In this document: positions 4,418-5,545 of the stretch, piece after piece
Numbering within the stretch: position 1 is the first letter of the stretch
How the letters are laid out: each line of letters begins with the position of its first letter
Source: an uncultured bacterium
GTDB lineage: Bacteria > Cyanobacteriota > Vampirovibrionia > Gastranaerophilales > Gastranaerophilaceae
Reading direction: 5' to 3'
DNA length: 5,545 nucleotides
Assembly (NCBI GenBank): GCA_949286405.1
Contig: CASECH010000199.1
Span: 1 to 5,545 of the forward strand
The notes under the pieces: model-generated
Databases searched by the model: none
What the model was told of the DNA's origin: nothing
Seen by the model: the letters and a program-made list of their open reading frames with translations, nothing else
Made by a program: the position numbers and the translations under genes

Positions 4418-5050
4418 ATGAAGAGGATATTTGTATCAATTTTGGTTATAATAGTTCAGCTGCAAATTGTAACATATGCAGCATCTTTGCCATTTAAGAA
4501 ACAAACAAAAGAGCCCCCAAAAATTTCAAAAGAATTTGAGACGATAAGCAAACAAGCAACAATTTTTTATGCTGAAAACGATATAAAAAGTTCATTTGAC
4601 TTGTTATTAAGTATCCCAGAGGAAGAAAGAACTCCTCAAAATTGGTTACTACTGGGAAATATTTTGCAAGACCAGGAAAAAAACAGCGAAGCGATATTTA
4701 TGTATCAAAAAGCAATACTTTGCGATGAGAACTATTACAAGTCATATTACAATCTTGGAAATGCATATTTAAATGAAGATAAACCTCACCTTGCAATAGT
4801 TCAATACAAAAAATTACTTAACATAAACCCTAATTTCCCATATGGATACTACAACCTTGGGTGTGCATATATAAAAATCGGAGAACTTCGAAAAGCAAAA
4901 AATGCATTCATTTCTGCCATTGAGCTAAAAAATACAGAACCAGATTTTCACTACAACTTAGCTTATGTATATAAAAAATTAAAGAACGAAAAAAATGCAA
5001 AATTATACTTGAAATACTACGACAAGATAATGGAGCAACAATTACAATAA
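4418..5050 (+). CDS. Secreted or periplasmic TPR-repeat protein
   Basis: From ATG 4418 the product is 210 residues and begins MKRIFVSILVIIVQLQIVTYAAS: a short positive end, a hydrophobic core and a TYA-AS cleavage-like site near residue 21-22, so it is probably exported. A charged linker with PFKKQTKEPPK follows. A degenerate helical pair is visible around 42-70, then four tetratricopeptide units at about 76-106, 107-140, 141-173 and 176-203; the best reads 'YYNLGNAYLNEDKPHLAIVQYKKLLNINPN'. It ends in MEQQLQ and has no other domain. It presumably binds another protein in the cell envelope, partner unknown. ATG 4382, 36 bases upstream, would bury the signal peptide behind 12 residues and would have to be transcribed from before the TATAAT at 4405. 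There is no Shine-Dalgarno at either ATG. A HAD hydrolase gene follows after 17 bases with no terminator, so the two are probably co-transcribed. Confidence 0.85.
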   Translation: MKRIFVSILVIIVQLQIVTYAASLPFKKQTKEPPKISKEFETISKQATIFYAENDIKSSFDLLLSIPEEERTPQNWLLLGNILQDQEKNSEAIFMYQKAILCDENYYKSYYNLGNAYLNEDKPHLAIVQYKKLLNINPNFPYGYYNLGCAYIKIGELRKAKNAFISAIELKNTEPDFHYNLAYVYKKLKNEKNAKLYLKYYDKIMEQQLQ

Positions 5051-5067
5051 TATAGAAAAGGTAAATT

Positions 5068-5545
5068 ATGCAAAAGTATAAAGGGATAATCTTTGATTTT
5101 AACGGGACATTATTTTTTGACTCAGAAAAACATCTTGAAGCTTGGAGAGCCTATTCTAAACGTTTAAGAGGAACTGCTTTTTCTGATGAAGAAATGAGAA
5201 AATACATGTTTGGACGCACTAATGAAGATATTATTGCATATGCAATAGGACGTAAACCTGAACCAAAAATGGTAGAAAAACTTGCAAAAGAAAAAGAAGA
5301 AGTCTATAGAGAAATGTGCAGAAAAGATTACAAAAACACAAAACTTGCACCAGGAGCTATAGAATTTCTTAACTTTCTAAAAGATAACAATGTTCCAATG
5401 ACAATAGCTACAATGTCAGAAAAAGATAATGTCGATTTTTATATAGAGGAATTCAATCTTGCAAAATGGTTTGACCTAGAAAAAATAGTCTACTCTGACG
5501 GAACTATTCCTGGCAAACCTGCACCTGACATATATCAAATAGCAG
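5068..5545 (+). CDS. HAD-superfamily phosphohydrolase (beta-phosphoglucomutase/phosphatase-like), 3' end outside window
   Basis: The first 159 residues of a haloacid-dehalogenase-fold enzyme are present and the frame is open at the right edge; such proteins usually have about 210-230 residues. Motif I is IFDFNGTLFFDSE at 8-20, with the nucleophile Asp10. Motif II is MTIATMS with Thr115. The motif III lysine is Lys150 in DGTIPGKPAPDIY. Motif IV lies beyond the window. The helical insert between motifs I and II (about 20-95) is a C1 cap, as in beta-phosphoglucomutase and small sugar-phosphate phosphatases. The second motif I acid, normally Asp (DxDGT), is Asn12. In most HAD phosphatases that residue is the general acid/base, so catalysis may differ. 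I recall DFNGT variants in other small HAD hydrolases, so it need not mean loss of activity. ATG 5068 is chosen because AAAAGG ends six bases upstream. It is a cytoplasmic enzyme, substrate unknown. Confidence 0.9.
   Translation, partial: MQKYKGIIFDFNGTLFFDSEKHLEAWRAYSKRLRGTAFSDEEMRKYMFGRTNEDIIAYAIGRKPEPKMVEKLAKEKEEVYREMCRKDYKNTKLAPGAIEFLNFLKDNNVPMTIATMSEKDNVDFYIEEFNLAKWFDLEKIVYSDGTIPGKPAPDIYQIA

Noticed and set aside
1..5545. tRNA, rRNA, CRISPR array, insertion sequence or attachment site
   Set aside because: No cloverleaf-like G+C-rich segment, regularly spaced repeats, transposase-like frame or terminal inverted repeats were visible; almost all of the window is taken up by ordinary coding sequence.

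Overview
The window is A+T-rich (roughly 30% G+C by eye) and densely coded, with A/T-ending codons throughout. The two TPR proteins and a short Met/Gly-rich protein with a C-terminal hydrophobic hairpin resemble proteins of the gut Melainabacteria/Vampirovibrionia (Gastranaerophilales). That assignment is an impression from composition and protein style; no marker gene here proves it.

Layout. Positions 2-349 (+) hold the 3' part of a universal stress protein. Positions 354-382 carry a good extended -10 promoter directly in front of a two-gene unit (389-1261 and 1258-2103, ATGA overlap). These genes encode the two inner-membrane permeases of a CUT1-type (MalF/MalG, UgpA/UgpE-like) carbohydrate ABC importer, without its binding protein or ATPase. 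A membrane-anchored TPR protein (2105-3217, -) converges on the second permease with one base between the stop codons. Its best start is a TTG with a strong Shine-Dalgarno, not the upstream ATG. A divergent gene with a GGAGG site (3391-4203, +) encodes an unrecognised protein and ends at a strong intrinsic terminator (4243-4276).

The 214-base gap from 4204 to 4417 is the most interesting part. After the forward terminator, the minus strand has a TTGACA-16-CATAAT promoter (4348-4375) followed about 60 bases later by a hairpin plus T-tract terminator (4279-4321). This predicts a free-standing RNA of about 63 nt, transcribed leftwards from about 4341 to 4279. Its terminator loop displays ACUCCUU, which copies the CUCCUU anti-Shine-Dalgarno core of 16S rRNA. 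Back to back with it is a plus-strand promoter with a perfect TATAAT (4405-4410), whose expected start of transcription falls on the ATG at 4418 of a secreted TPR protein (4418-5050). That gene is followed 17 bases later by a HAD-family phosphohydrolase (5068-5545) cut by the window end.

Two kinds of translation start appear side by side. The genes at 389 and 4418 look leaderless, with the -10 hexamer ending 6-7 bases before the ATG and no Shine-Dalgarno. The genes at 3217 (-), 3391 and 5068 have Shine-Dalgarno sites. An RNA that displays an anti-Shine-Dalgarno loop could in principle act on the second class and spare the first; this is inference only. No tRNA, rRNA, CRISPR array or insertion sequence was seen.
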